In this document: one piece after another, positions 17,173 through 26,053 of the stretch
How the letters are laid out: each line of letters starts with the position of its first letter
Position numbering within the stretch: the first letter of the stretch is position 1
NCBI GenBank assembly: GCA_024234875.1
Contig: JACKNM010000003.1
Location: 124,001 to 188,000, forward strand
Length of the DNA stretch: 64,000 nt
Direction: 5' to 3'
Source of the DNA: Ectothiorhodospiraceae bacterium
GTDB lineage: Bacteria; Pseudomonadota; Gammaproteobacteria; HK1
Notes under the pieces: generated by a model
What the model was told of the DNA's origin: nothing
Seen by the model: the letters and a program-made list of their open reading frames with translations, nothing else
The model's database searches: none
Program-made: the position numbers and the translations under genes

Positions 17173-19245
17173 TCAGTGGATGAGGTGGGGGCGCTCGGGG
17201 AGACGAGGTGCCTGCGTCGCGGAGGACTCGACGGCGGTCGAGGTCAGCGCAGACCGACCGGTCGGCCATTCGCCCTCGAGCTCGCGTCGGCCGTCGGCGC
17301 GTGCGAAGGTCACGAAGCTCCGCCGCGCGTAGTGACCCAGGCGGCGGCCGAGGGCCGGGGTCAGCGCGTCGTCGTCGCAGCCGATCCAGGCCTGTGGCAT
17401 CGCGCCTTCGGGGGTGGTGGCCGCGGCGCAGCTCGCATCGCGAGTGATCTTCGAATCACCAAAACTGGCGCCCCGGTCGTCGACGAAGGGCGGACGATGG
17501 CGATTTTCCCATCCCAGCACCCACGCCGGCTCGCCGGCGGGCAGGCTCGCCAGCTCGCTGTCGAGGCGCACCGTGCCGCCGCGCGCCAGCATGCCCGCCA
17601 GCGCCCGGTAGCGTTCCAGCGCTGCCGGCTCGGCGAGCGCGGGGAGCACCACCGTGGTGCGCCGTGCCCCGAAGAGGTCTCCGAGTGAGCGCGGAACCTC
17701 CTCCGGCTCGAGCTGCCGGAAGAGGTCGAACGCCGGGTCGACGTCGACGCGAGTCACCCGGCCGGCCACCGCCCAGGCGAACCCCTGGCGATGGGTGCTC
17801 GATTCCACCACGCGCATCGCCGCCACCGCGCTCTCGGTGGTGGAGAGCGCGATCGGAATGCTGAGGGACCACGGATCACCGGCCTGACGCTGCACCAGGG
17901 TTCCGGTGACCTCGCTCCCGGTGGCCGTGGGAGTCACCCGGACGTCCTCCAGCGCCAGCGCTGGCGCGCCGGAGCGGCTCGTCCACTGGGTGAAGAAGTC
18001 GGACAGTGCGATCCCGGCGGCACCCTCGAAGGCGCGGCGAACGTCGTCGAAGCTCGCGCGCGCGCCGAGGTGGTCGCGATAGAGGGCGCGCAGACCGGCC
18101 ACGAACGTGGCGTCGCCGAGCCTCGTACGCAGCATGTGGAAGAGCAACATCGCCTTGCCGTACCCGACCGCCATCGACGCCTGATCGTGGCGGGCGCGAA
18201 AGGCGGTGAGCGGGAAGTCGCGACCCGCATCGACGAAGCTGCGGTATTTCTGTAACGCCTCGCGGCGGTGCCGGGCGCCGTTGCCCGCGACCTCGGCTGC
18301 GAGGTGATCGGCGAGATAGGCGGTGAGGCCCTCGGCCCAGTTGCCGGCGCTGGGATCGATGAACACGCCGTTGCCGAACCAGCAGTGAACCACCTCGTGG
18401 GGGAGCGAGACCCGGGGCACGAAGGGCAGGCGCATGACGCGCGGCCCGAGCAGGGTGTACGACGGCATCCCGTACCCGCTCTCGAAGAAGCTCTCGACGA
18501 CCGCGAACTTGGCGTCGGGATAGGGGCCGAGCAGGCGCTCGTAGCGCGCGATGGCGTCGGCCGAGGCGTCGAGATAGGTCTGCGCGAGGCGCGGATCGGG
18601 GGCCCGTAGCCAGACCTGGAGCCGGTGTGCGCCGTCGGTGCGCTCGGTCAGATGATAGGGACCGGCGACGAGGGTGAGCTCGTCCTGTGGCCGGGTGGTC
18701 CGCCACAGGTCGACGTCGGGCCGCGGCTGCGCCGGTCCGGTCCCCTGGGCCACCGCTCGCCAGCCGGCCGGCAGCCGGACGGTGATCTCGCCCTCGACCA
18801 GCTCGTCGGCGAAGCGCGGATACCAGCCGGCCGACCCCGAGAGGAAGGCGCCGTCTGGCCCCACGGGGGTCGTGGTAGAGTCCGCCGCGGCCGCCCAGCG
18901 GCCCTCGTACTCGAGCCGCGGTGGCGGGGCGTGGGGTGTGCCGCGGACGAGTCGGTATGTGGCGGCGCCGCCGGCGCGCTCGCCGTCCGGTCGCACCTCC
19001 CAACCGGCGCTGGCGCGCGGCGTGGTGAAGGCCGCGCCGAGCACGAAGCGGGACTCGGCGGGATGATCACGCGGCAGCTCGAGGGTGTCGCCGATTCGGA
19101 CCAGGCTCGCCCGCGGCTCGATCTCGACCTCGAGCGCGTGGCGGATCGGCGGCTGGGCACGCACGGCGACGGCGGTCGCCAGCGCGAGCAGAGCGAGCAG
19201 GCGCCGGGCGCGGCGCCGACCGACGAGGGTGGGCGATGAAGGCAC
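17173..19245 (-). CDS. M1 family metallopeptidase (aminopeptidase-like), exported
   Basis: A 690-residue protein with a hydrophobic signal segment at residues 13-29. The zinc motif HEVVHCWFGN (HExxH) is followed 18 residues later by the Glu in NWAEGLTAY, the M1 arrangement. ESGYGMPSYTLLG upstream corresponds to the substrate-binding loop, which in typical M1 enzymes is GAMEN. Its divergence suggests altered peptide preference. The C-terminal half is an extended domain without catalytic motifs. The start is GTG at 19245, and it overlaps the divergent chaN-like gene by ten bases. Confidence 0.85.
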   Translation of the reverse strand: MPSSPTLVGRRRARRLLALLALATAVAVRAQPPIRHALEVEIEPRASLVRIGDTLELPRDHPAESRFVLGAAFTTPRASAGWEVRPDGERAGGAATYRLVRGTPHAPPPRLEYEGRWAAAADSTTTPVGPDGAFLSGSAGWYPRFADELVEGEITVRLPAGWRAVAQGTGPAQPRPDVDLWRTTRPQDELTLVAGPYHLTERTDGAHRLQVWLRAPDPRLAQTYLDASADAIARYERLLGPYPDAKFAVVESFFESGYGMPSYTLLGPRVMRLPFVPRVSLPHEVVHCWFGNGVFIDPSAGNWAEGLTAYLADHLAAEVAGNGARHRREALQKYRSFVDAGRDFPLTAFRARHDQASMAVGYGKAMLLFHMLRTRLGDATFVAGLRALYRDHLGARASFDDVRRAFEGAAGIALSDFFTQWTSRSGAPALALEDVRVTPTATGSEVTGTLVQRQAGDPWSLSIPIALSTTESAVAAMRVVESSTHRQGFAWAVAGRVTRVDVDPAFDLFRQLEPEEVPRSLGDLFGARRTTVVLPALAEPAALERYRALAGMLARGGTVRLDSELASLPAGEPAWVLGWENRHRPPFVDDRGASFGDSKITRDASCAAATTPEGAMPQAWIGCDDDALTPALGRRLGHYARRSFVTFARADGRRELEGEWPTGRSALTSTAVESSATQAPRLPERPHLIH

Positions 19246-20399
19246 GGCGCAATGCTACCAGGCCGCTGGCGCGCGCGACCCGGCGGGTGGTCGCGTTCCT
19301 GGTCCTCGCGGCGGCAGCAACCGGCACCTCCGCGACGCCGTGCCCGCCGCCGCCGGTGGCGGCGATGGTGGTGACCGCGGGGGATGCCGGCGTCGATCGC
19401 GACCGCTGGCTCGATGCGCTCGCCGCGCGCCGGGTCGTCGTCATCGGCGAGGCGCACGACCGCTACGAGCAACACCTGGTCCAGCTCGCGGTGATCTGCG
19501 GCCTGCGCGAGCGCGGGCTCGACGTGGCGGTCGGGCTGGAGGCATTCCAGCAGCCGTTCCAGGCAGTGCTCGACGACTACGTCGCCGGCCGGATCGACCT
19601 GCGCACCGCGCTCGCGCGGAGCGAGTACTACGAGCGATGGCGCTTCGACCACCGCCTGTACGCGCCCATTCTGGAGTACGCGCGATCGCAGCGGCTGCCG
19701 CTGGTGGCGCTCAACGTGCCGGTGGAGATCACACGCAAGGTCGGGCGCGGCGGCATCGAGTCGCTCGACGCTCGCGAGCGCGCGGCCATTCCGGTGCACA
19801 TCCCGGCGCCCTCGGAGGCGTACCGGGCACGCCTGGCCGCGATTCTCGATCTGCACCCGGACCCCGGCGGTCGCGACCCCGACCGCTTCGTGCAGGTGCA
19901 GTCGCTGTGGGACGAGGGCATGGCGGAGCGCGCGGTCCGCCACCTGGCCGACAATCCGCGGAGCACCCTGGTGGTCATCGCCGGCGTCGGCCACGTCGGC
20001 TACGAGGGCGCGATCCCGGACCGCATTCGTCGTCGCGGCCAGCCCTCGGTGGCGACGGTCATCTCCGCCGACGCGCTCGAGCACCAGGCGTCGGCAGACT
20101 ACGTGTTCGAGGTGGAGCCGCTCGAGGCGCCCCGTGGGGGCCTGCTGGGGGTGATGGTCCGGGTGGACGGGTCGCGCGTGCTGGTCGACGCGTTCTCCGA
20201 CGACAGCGCGGCGCGCGACGCCGGTCTGCTGCCCGGCGACCGACTGGTCTCGGTGCAGGGTCGTCCGGTGTCGCGCTTCGCGGACGTGCGCCTCGCGCTG
20301 CTCGACACGGTGCCCGGGGACGAGGCCGCGCTCGAGGTCGAGCGCGACCGGCCGCAGAGCCCGCCGATGCGGATGGCGGTGCGGTTCTTCCTGCGTTGA
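19236..20399 (+). CDS. ChaN-family haem/iron-related protein fused to a PDZ domain
   Basis: A 387-residue exported protein with an N-terminal hydrophobic segment at residues 17-33. The ChaN domain occupies about residues 50-270, with VVVIGEAHDRYEQHL and VAVGLEAFQQPFQ near its start and VVIAGVGHVGY near its end. Campylobacter ChaN binds stacked haems at the outer membrane. A PDZ domain follows at about residues 290-380 (AGLLPGDRLVSVQGRPV). No lipobox Cys follows the signal, unlike true ChaN lipoproteins. It may bind haem or process a membrane protein; the substrate is unknown. Confidence 0.82.
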   Translation: MKARRNATRPLARATRRVVAFLVLAAAATGTSATPCPPPPVAAMVVTAGDAGVDRDRWLDALAARRVVVIGEAHDRYEQHLVQLAVICGLRERGLDVAVGLEAFQQPFQAVLDDYVAGRIDLRTALARSEYYERWRFDHRLYAPILEYARSQRLPLVALNVPVEITRKVGRGGIESLDARERAAIPVHIPAPSEAYRARLAAILDLHPDPGGRDPDRFVQVQSLWDEGMAERAVRHLADNPRSTLVVIAGVGHVGYEGAIPDRIRRRGQPSVATVISADALEHQASADYVFEVEPLEAPRGGLLGVMVRVDGSRVLVDAFSDDSAARDAGLLPGDRLVSVQGRPVSRFADVRLALLDTVPGDEAALEVERDRPQSPPMRMAVRFFLR

Positions 20400-20412
20400 G
20401 CGCTACGGCCTC

Positions 20413-21447
20413 TCAGACTTCCCGCAGCCAGCCGAACGGGTCCTCGGCCTCGCCGCTCTGAATCGCGGTGAGCGCCTCGCGCAGCCGGCGGGTGTTCGGC
20501 CCGACCTGACCGCCGCCGACCTGCACCTCGCGCCCGTGGTGGATCAGCGTGCCGACGCCGGCCAGCACCGCCGCGGTGCCGGAGAGCGCCGCCTCGCCAC
20601 GTCCACACCAGTCGAGCATCTCGTCGACGGTGAAATCGCGCTCCTCGACGGTGTAGCCGAGGTGGGCCGCCAGCCGGAGCACGGAGTCGCGCGTGACGCC
20701 GTGTAGGAACGCGCCGGACAGCGGCTTGGTCACCAGCCGCTGGTCGTCGAGCAGCATGAAGTTCGACGCGCCGGTCTCCTGCACGTCGCCGCCCGGGCAG
20801 AACAACACCGTCGCCGCCTCGTGCTCGGCCCGTGCCTGCATCACGTGGCGCAGGGCCGAGGCGTAGTTCGCGCCGGCCTTGGCCATACCGAAGTCCGCGG
20901 TGGTCCGCGGGTGCTCGTCCTCGACCGCGACCCGCACGGGCTGCAGGCCGGCACCGAAATAGTCGCCGACCGGGGACGCGAGCACGTACAGGCAGACCTC
21001 GGAGGGCGGCGTGCCGGCGGCGCCGATGTTGACCTCGGTGCCGATCAGGGTCGGGCGCAGATACAGCGCTCCGGGGAAGGCCGGGATCTCGTCGCGACAC
21101 TCGCGCACCACGTCGAGGACCATGGCCTCGAGCTGCGCCGGGTCGGGCGGCGGCAGGCACAGCAGCCTGGCGCTCTGGCACATGCGGGCGACGTGTCGGT
21201 CGAGCCGGAACACCCGCGCCTTGCCGTCCGGGTGACGGAAGGCCTTCAACCCCTCGAAGCAGGCGCTCGAGTAGTGGAGCACGTGGGCGCCGGGGTGCAT
21301 CGGGATCGGCCCGGTGTCGCGCAGCTCGGACGGTCCCCAGGACCCCCCGCGATGCCAGGTGATGGCCATCCGCCGGGCGAATACGGTACCGAACGGCGCC
21401 GTGGGTGGGGCGGGCGCTCGGGCGGCGGTGGCGGTCGCTGTGCTCAT
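20413..21447 (-). CDS. ilvE: Branched-chain amino acid aminotransferase
   Basis: A 344-residue PLP enzyme for the last step of valine, leucine and isoleucine synthesis and the first of their breakdown. LHYSSACFEGLKAFR, LYLRPTLIGTE and KAGANYASAL (PLP Lys at 190) identify the long, eukaryotic-like BCAT type instead of the shorter E. coli IlvE. ETGASNFML and TRDSVLRLA are further family motifs. It stands alone, convergent with the ChaN-like gene 13 bases away, and 17 kb from ilvGM. No leader or attenuator was seen in front of it. Confidence 0.93.
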   Translation of the reverse strand: MSTATATAARAPAPPTAPFGTVFARRMAITWHRGGSWGPSELRDTGPIPMHPGAHVLHYSSACFEGLKAFRHPDGKARVFRLDRHVARMCQSARLLCLPPPDPAQLEAMVLDVVRECRDEIPAFPGALYLRPTLIGTEVNIGAAGTPPSEVCLYVLASPVGDYFGAGLQPVRVAVEDEHPRTTADFGMAKAGANYASALRHVMQARAEHEAATVLFCPGGDVQETGASNFMLLDDQRLVTKPLSGAFLHGVTRDSVLRLAAHLGYTVEERDFTVDEMLDWCGRGEAALSGTAAVLAGVGTLIHHGREVQVGGGQVGPNTRRLREALTAIQSGEAEDPFGWLREV

Positions 21448-21557
21448 CGGTCACGGGCCTCGTTGAACGGGCGCCTATCACAGCCGGTCGGCGGCCGGAG
21501 ATCAATAGGGCGCGCGCGGGGCTGCCCATACCGGGCGCCAGGCCCTAACATCCGTCG

Positions 21558-22415
21558 ATGGCGATGGAGCTCCACGTCACCCTGGCCGTCCTCGGCGCGG
21601 CGGTCTGTCACGCGACGTGGAACGCGTTGCTGAAGACCGGCGGTGACGCCGTCGTCCGGGTGGCGGTGGTCAATGGCGTGGCGGGGCTCTGCGCGCTGCC
21701 GATCCTGGTCTGGCTCGGGCTGCCGGCGCCGGCGTCCTGGCCTTGGGTGGCGACCTCGGCGGTGGTGCACCTGGCCTATTTCGCCACCCTCACGCTCGCC
21801 TACCGTGGCGGCGATCTGTCCCTGGTCTACCCGGTCGCGCGTGGCGCCGCTCCGCTGTTGGTCGCGCTCGGCGCCTGGGTGGTGGCCGGTGAGCGACTCA
21901 CCCTGGCACAGAGTGCGGCGGTGGCGATGGTCTGCGCCGGGATCCTCGCCCTCGCATTCGGTGGCGGGCGTCGCGCCGGCGCCGTGCGCTCGGTCGCCTG
22001 GGCCCTCGGGACCTCGCTCACCATCGCCGCCTACTCGGTGGCGGACGGGATCGGCGGCCGCCTCGCGGGTGACGTGCGCGCGTACGTCGCCATGCTGTTC
22101 GTGCTCAACGCGCCGCCCTACGTGATCCTCGCGCTGGTGCTGCGACGTCGCGCGCTGGCGCGCGCACTCGCGCGTGACTGGCGCGGCGGCGTGGTCGCGG
22201 GCGTGCTCGCCTTCGCCGGCTACGGCATCGCCATCTGGGCGATGACGCGTGCACCGATGACCATGGTCTCGGCGCTGCGTGAGACGAGCGTGCTGATCGC
22301 CGCGCTGATCGGGACCCGCATCCTCGGCGAGGGATTCGGTGCGCGTCGGATCGGTGCCGCGCTGCTGGTGACGCTCGGCGTGGTGGTCCTGCAGATCCTG
22401 CCCGCCGACGGGTGA
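21558..22415 (+). CDS. EamA/DMT family transporter
   Basis: A 285-residue integral membrane protein with about ten hydrophobic helices in two repeated halves. ATWNALLKTGGD near the N-terminus and PVARGAAPLLVALGAW mid-protein, with ALRETSVLIAALIGTRILGE at the end, are typical EamA motifs. Members export amino acids, nucleotides or other small metabolites, and the substrate cannot be read from sequence. It lies divergent from ilvE, 110 bases away, so amino-acid export is a weak contextual guess. Confidence 0.85.
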   Translation: MAMELHVTLAVLGAAVCHATWNALLKTGGDAVVRVAVVNGVAGLCALPILVWLGLPAPASWPWVATSAVVHLAYFATLTLAYRGGDLSLVYPVARGAAPLLVALGAWVVAGERLTLAQSAAVAMVCAGILALAFGGGRRAGAVRSVAWALGTSLTIAAYSVADGIGGRLAGDVRAYVAMLFVLNAPPYVILALVLRRRALARALARDWRGGVVAGVLAFAGYGIAIWAMTRAPMTMVSALRETSVLIAALIGTRILGEGFGARRIGAALLVTLGVVVLQILPADG

Positions 22416-22665
22416 CCGCGACCGCCTCGGGGCACCACGCAGGCGGTCCGGTCGGCGGGCTCCGGCACCGCTGTCAGCGAGCCTGCGCGGCCCCGCCGGC
22501 GGCGGCTCGATCGGGGTCCCGCGCGGGCTCGCCAGTCCCCCCTTGGGAATCGATGGCGGGTTGACTGAGCTCGGGCCGATGGGGAAACTCCGAATCCGAC
22601 GACGTGGCCGGATCGACGCCGGAGCGGCCACGCAATAAAAAAGACCAGGCGAGAGAGGGGTTTAG

Positions 22666-23274
22666 ATGAGCGCACGAAGCAATGCGCCCGGCGTGCTCGA
22701 TCGTCACGCCGCCCACGGACGACCCGCCGTGGGAGATTTCGGCACCGTCGTGGGCACCGGCTCGCCGACTCGGCGCCGGTCCCTCACCCCGGCGGTCGTT
22801 GGAGTGGTTCTCGCGCTCTCCGCCTCCGGGGCGATGGCATTCGCCGACCCGGTCGCCATCGGCTACGAGCGGCTGCGCGGGCAGGTCTTGACCGAGCGGG
22901 CGGAGGTGCACTGCCTCGCGCTCAACATCTACCACGAGGCGCGCGGCGAGCCGCTGGAGGGCAAGCTCGCGGTGGCCTCGGTGACGCTCAACCGGGTTCG
23001 CAGCGAGCGTTATCCCGACCGGGTCTGCGACGTGGTCTGGCAGCGCGGTCAGTTCAGCTGGACTCACGACGGCCGCTCGGACGTTCCGCGCGATCGCCGC
23101 TCGTGGGAGGCCGCGCTGCGCATGGCGCGAACCGTCTATCGCACCGCCCAGTTCAGCACCGTCGGCCGGGCGACCCACTTCCACGCGTCGTCGGTTCGCC
23201 CGGCATGGGCGTCCGCCAAACGGCTGGTGCGCCGCGTCGGTCGGCACCTCTTCTACGAGTCGAGCGAGGGCTGA
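22666..23274 (+). CDS. SleB-type cell wall hydrolase
   Basis: A 202-residue protein with an internal hydrophobic export segment at about residues 42-60 after a polar N-terminus. The Hydrolase_2 (SleB) domain covers residues 80-200. ALNIYHEARGEPLEGKLAVA holds the conserved catalytic Glu, and CDVVWQRGQFSWTHDG and ATHFHA complete the family pattern. It should cleave peptidoglycan glycan strands in the periplasm. A GAGAGGGG ribosome site precedes the ATG at 22666. An upstream run of six As marks a local AT-rich patch that may be part of its promoter. Confidence 0.88.
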   Translation: MSARSNAPGVLDRHAAHGRPAVGDFGTVVGTGSPTRRRSLTPAVVGVVLALSASGAMAFADPVAIGYERLRGQVLTERAEVHCLALNIYHEARGEPLEGKLAVASVTLNRVRSERYPDRVCDVVWQRGQFSWTHDGRSDVPRDRRSWEAALRMARTVYRTAQFSTVGRATHFHASSVRPAWASAKRLVRRVGRHLFYESSEG

Positions 23275-23287
23275 GCAGCCCGACGCG

Positions 23288-23311
23288 GGGCGCGCCCGAC
23301 TGCGGGCGCCC
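23288..23311. terminator. Weak hairpin between convergent genes
   Basis: GGGCGC (23288-23293) can pair with GCGCCC (23306-23311) over a 12-base loop in the 46-base gap between the SleB gene and a small membrane protein gene. The stem is short and there is no T-tract. Confidence 0.25.
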
Positions 23312-23320
23312 AGGTGGCGG

Positions 23321-23614
23321 TCAGCGGCGCCCGAATCGGCGGGCGCGAACCCACGCGCCGAGCGCGATCACCGCCGGAAACAGGAAGAAGCTCGTCAGGG
23401 TCGAGAGCACCGGCCGCCAGATGCGATCGTTGGCCCCGGAGTCGACCTGCGCAACCCACGCCAGCGCCAGCGCGCAGACCACGAAGGCAGTGGTGACCAC
23501 CAGCATGTCGAAGCGCCTGCGCGGCCCCTCGGGCGCCGCCGACGGCGCGGTTCGCAGGTAGAGCCAGACGCAGAACCAGGCGATCGGGGCGAGCATGAGC
23601 TGGGACGCGAGCAT
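23321..23614 (-). CDS. Small three-helix membrane protein, unknown
   Basis: A 97-residue protein with hydrophobic segments near residues 5-21, 38-55 and 69-87, and a positively charged end. The first helix is followed by a Pro/Arg loop. It starts six bases after the Nei-like glycosylase stop on the same strand, so the two are probably co-transcribed. I do not recognise a family. Its hydrophobicity pattern and position suggest a real gene, but a role in DNA repair should not be assumed. Confidence 0.6.
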   Translation of the reverse strand: MLASQLMLAPIAWFCVWLYLRTAPSAAPEGPRRRFDMLVVTTAFVVCALALAWVAQVDSGANDRIWRPVLSTLTSFFLFPAVIALGAWVRARRFGRR

Positions 23615-23620
23615 CGTTCC

Positions 23621-24439
23621 TCATCGCTCCGGCCGCGGTCGCGTGGGCCGGAGCTCCGGTTGGCACCTGGGGCACCAGTAGGTCGAGCGCAGGCCGCGGC
23701 CGAGTCGGGCGCGGCGCACGGTGGCAGCGCAGACGAGGCACGGCTGACCCGCACGCCGGTAGACCCAGAGGCGCCCGCGGCCGTCGTCGACGAACCGCGT
23801 CGTGCGCGGGCCGCCGCCCGTGTTGCGCCCGAGCAGCGCGGCGGCGCGATCGTACAGGACCTCGAGAGCCGTGTCCTCGACCGCACCGAGCGGCGTCTGT
23901 GGGGCGATTCGCGCCAGGAACAGCAGCTCGTTCTTGTACACGTTGCCCAGACCGCAGGCGACGCGCTGGTCGAGCAGCACGTCGAGCAAGGGTGTCTCGG
24001 CGGCGAGCCGCTCGCGCGCGCGCCCGACCGCCGCCGCGGCGTCGAATGTGGGGTCGGCAAGGTCGGGCCCGAGCCGCTGCTCGCGCTCCCGTGCGGTGAA
24101 TCCGCCACGTGCCTCCACCTCGACCTCGCGCGCGTTGAAGCACACCGCGACCACGTCGTCGGTCTCGAGCACCAGCGAGGCCTGGCGCGCCGGCTTGCGC
24201 CAGGTCTCGCCCGGCCGATAGCGGTGCCACGACCCGTGCATCCCGAGATGCGTGCGCAGGGTGCGCGCGTCGTCGAGGTGAATCAGCAGGTGCTTGCCGA
24301 GCGCGACGACGCTCTCGACCCGTCGCCCGTCGAGCGCGTGCGGCCCCGAGCGGCGGAGCACCGCGCGACGGAGCACCTTTCCGCGCAACAACGGGTCGAG
24401 CGCGCCGGCCAGCTTGTGGATGGTGTCGCCTTCGGGCAT
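23621..24439 (-). CDS. Nei/Fpg-family DNA glycosylase
   Basis: A 272-residue base-excision repair enzyme. The N-terminal Pro-Glu pair of MPEGDTIH is the catalytic nucleophile region once Met is removed. K48-like GKHLLIHLDD, the mid-domain CGLGNVYKNELLF (helix-two-turn-helix) and a C-terminal four-Cys zinc finger (CLVC then CPRC) are all present. The MPEGDT start and length fit the endonuclease VIII (Nei-like) branch more than Fpg (MutM). It should remove oxidised pyrimidines and cut the strand by beta,delta-elimination. Confidence 0.9.
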   Translation of the reverse strand: MPEGDTIHKLAGALDPLLRGKVLRRAVLRRSGPHALDGRRVESVVALGKHLLIHLDDARTLRTHLGMHGSWHRYRPGETWRKPARQASLVLETDDVVAVCFNAREVEVEARGGFTAREREQRLGPDLADPTFDAAAAVGRARERLAAETPLLDVLLDQRVACGLGNVYKNELLFLARIAPQTPLGAVEDTALEVLYDRAAALLGRNTGGGPRTTRFVDDGRGRLWVYRRAGQPCLVCAATVRRARLGRGLRSTYWCPRCQPELRPTRPRPER

Positions 24440-24577
24440 GGCCGTGGCGGAGACCTATCCGTGGGGCGGCGGGCGGCCGCGAAACGGCGATGGACCGTGC
24501 GCGACGCGGGTGCTTGAATGCGCGGGCGACTCGCGACGGACCGACCGTCGCGCGCACTCCCCGACCAGGAGGCTGCC

Positions 24578-24898
24578 ATGCGTCATCCGTTCTTCGCCCT
24601 CGTTCTCGCCGCCGTGCTGGCCGGGTCCGTCACGCCGAGCGCCGCGCAGCAGGAGGATCCGCGCGCGGTGCCGGTGTTCGATGCCGACCACCCGGTGACC
24701 GCCATCCTCGAGGCCGCTCGCGCCAAGGGCAAGGCGCTGATCCTCCAGCTCGGTGGCGGGCTCAGCTACACCGGCAAGGTGAAGGCGGTCAGCGCGCACG
24801 CGGTCGTGCTCACCGAGCTCGCCGGCAAGGAGTTCTTCGACGCCTGGATCCCGCTCGCCTCGATCGTCGCCATCGAGGAGCGGGTCCGACTGCGCTGA
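24578..24898 (+). CDS. Small exported protein with Sm/LSM-like barrel pattern
   Basis: A 106-residue protein with a signal peptide ending near residue 22 (TPSAAQ). The mature part has a strand pattern ALILQLGGGLSYTGKVKAV, then HAVVLTEL, then WIPLASIVAIEE, which looks like the five-strand SH3-like barrel of Sm/Hfq proteins. That is a pattern judgement, not a proven homology. AGGAGG stands six bases before the ATG at 24578. An exported Sm-like protein would be unusual, and the fold could equally be a bacterial SH3 domain. It stands alone. Confidence 0.7.
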   Translation: MRHPFFALVLAAVLAGSVTPSAAQQEDPRAVPVFDADHPVTAILEAARAKGKALILQLGGGLSYTGKVKAVSAHAVVLTELAGKEFFDAWIPLASIVAIEERVRLR

Positions 24899-24919
24899 CC
24901 CACGCTCGGCGACCGGCGC

Positions 24920-26032
24920 TCATGGGTCGAAGCGCAGGGCGTAGATCGGCGGCAGGTGATGATTGAGCCCCTGCCAGCTCTCGCCGCCGTCCTCCGACAC
25001 CCACAGCGACCCGGTCGTGCTCCCCATCGCGAGGCAGCGACCGTCCGCGTCGACGTCCAGCGCATGGCGGTAGACGATGTCCCAGGCCTGGGTGGCGGGC
25101 AGCCCGCGGTGCAGGGTCTCGAAGCTGCGCCCACCGTCGCGGGTGCGCGAAACCACCACCCGGCCGCCGACCGGGATCCGTCGCTCGTCCTTGATCTGCG
25201 GGACGAACCAGGCGGTGTCCGGATCGGACGGATGGGCCGCGACCGCGAAGCCGAAGTCGGACGGCGCGACGTCCTGGCAGCGCACCCACGACGCGCCGTC
25301 GTCGGTCGAGCGGTAGATCCCGTCGTGGTGCTGGAGCCACTGCATCTCGGGGCGCGCCCGGCAGCGCGCGACCCGGTGCACGTCCTGGATCCCGGGATCG
25401 CCCGCGAGCTCCGGTGGCGTGTAGGGCGCGACCATGCCGGTGCCGATCGAGTTCCAGGTCGCGCCGTCGTCGCGGCTGCGCCACAGGCCCCCGCAGGAGA
25501 CCGCCACGGTGACGTCGAGCGGGTCTCGCGGGTGGACCAGGATGGTGTGGATGCCCGGGAAGTCCATGCCGCCACCCATCCAGCGCCGTCGGCCCGGGTG
25601 CGACCACAGCCCGTCCATCAGCGTCCACGACTCGCCGCCGTCGTCGGAGCGGAACAGCCCGCCGGGCACCGTGCCGCACCACAGTCGGCCGGATTGGCTC
25701 GGATGGCCGGCCTCGATGCACCAGGTGAGCTGGAGGCTGGCCGGAATGGTGCGACCGAACATGTCCTCCCACGGCGGCGCAGCGGGGTCTGGCGCCGGGT
25801 AGGCGGGGCAGGCGAGCTCCTCCCAGGTGACACCGTCGTCGCGGCTGCGATGCATCTTCACGCCGAAGTGTCCGTGGTCGAGCGCGACGTGCAGCGTGCC
25901 GTCGCTCGGATGTCGCAGCACCGCCGAGCAGTTGTCACCGAGGAAGCTCGGTCCCTCCACCGACCAGCCGTCAGCGCGGCGCTCCACGGTGAACAAACCC
26001 TTGCGGGTGGCAACTCGGACCCGGCTGGTCAT
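24920..26032 (-). CDS. BNR/Asp-box repeat beta-propeller protein
   Basis: A 370-residue cytoplasmic protein with six Asp-box motifs of the S-x-D-x-G-x-T/S-W type: SRDDGVTW, SDDGGESW, SRDDGATW, STDDGASW, TRDGGRSF and SEDGGESW. These build a six- or seven-bladed propeller like those of sialidases and Vps10 proteins. The catalytic Tyr/Glu set of sialidases was not identified, so enzyme activity is doubtful. It lies 21 bases after a MoaD/ThiS-like gene on the same strand. I recall this pairing in other bacteria, but the function of the pair is unknown. Confidence 0.85.
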   Translation of the reverse strand: MTSRVRVATRKGLFTVERRADGWSVEGPSFLGDNCSAVLRHPSDGTLHVALDHGHFGVKMHRSRDDGVTWEELACPAYPAPDPAAPPWEDMFGRTIPASLQLTWCIEAGHPSQSGRLWCGTVPGGLFRSDDGGESWTLMDGLWSHPGRRRWMGGGMDFPGIHTILVHPRDPLDVTVAVSCGGLWRSRDDGATWNSIGTGMVAPYTPPELAGDPGIQDVHRVARCRARPEMQWLQHHDGIYRSTDDGASWVRCQDVAPSDFGFAVAAHPSDPDTAWFVPQIKDERRIPVGGRVVVSRTRDGGRSFETLHRGLPATQAWDIVYRHALDVDADGRCLAMGSTTGSLWVSEDGGESWQGLNHHLPPIYALRFDP

Positions 26033-26053
26033 GGTGGTGCTCCTGGTGGGGGC

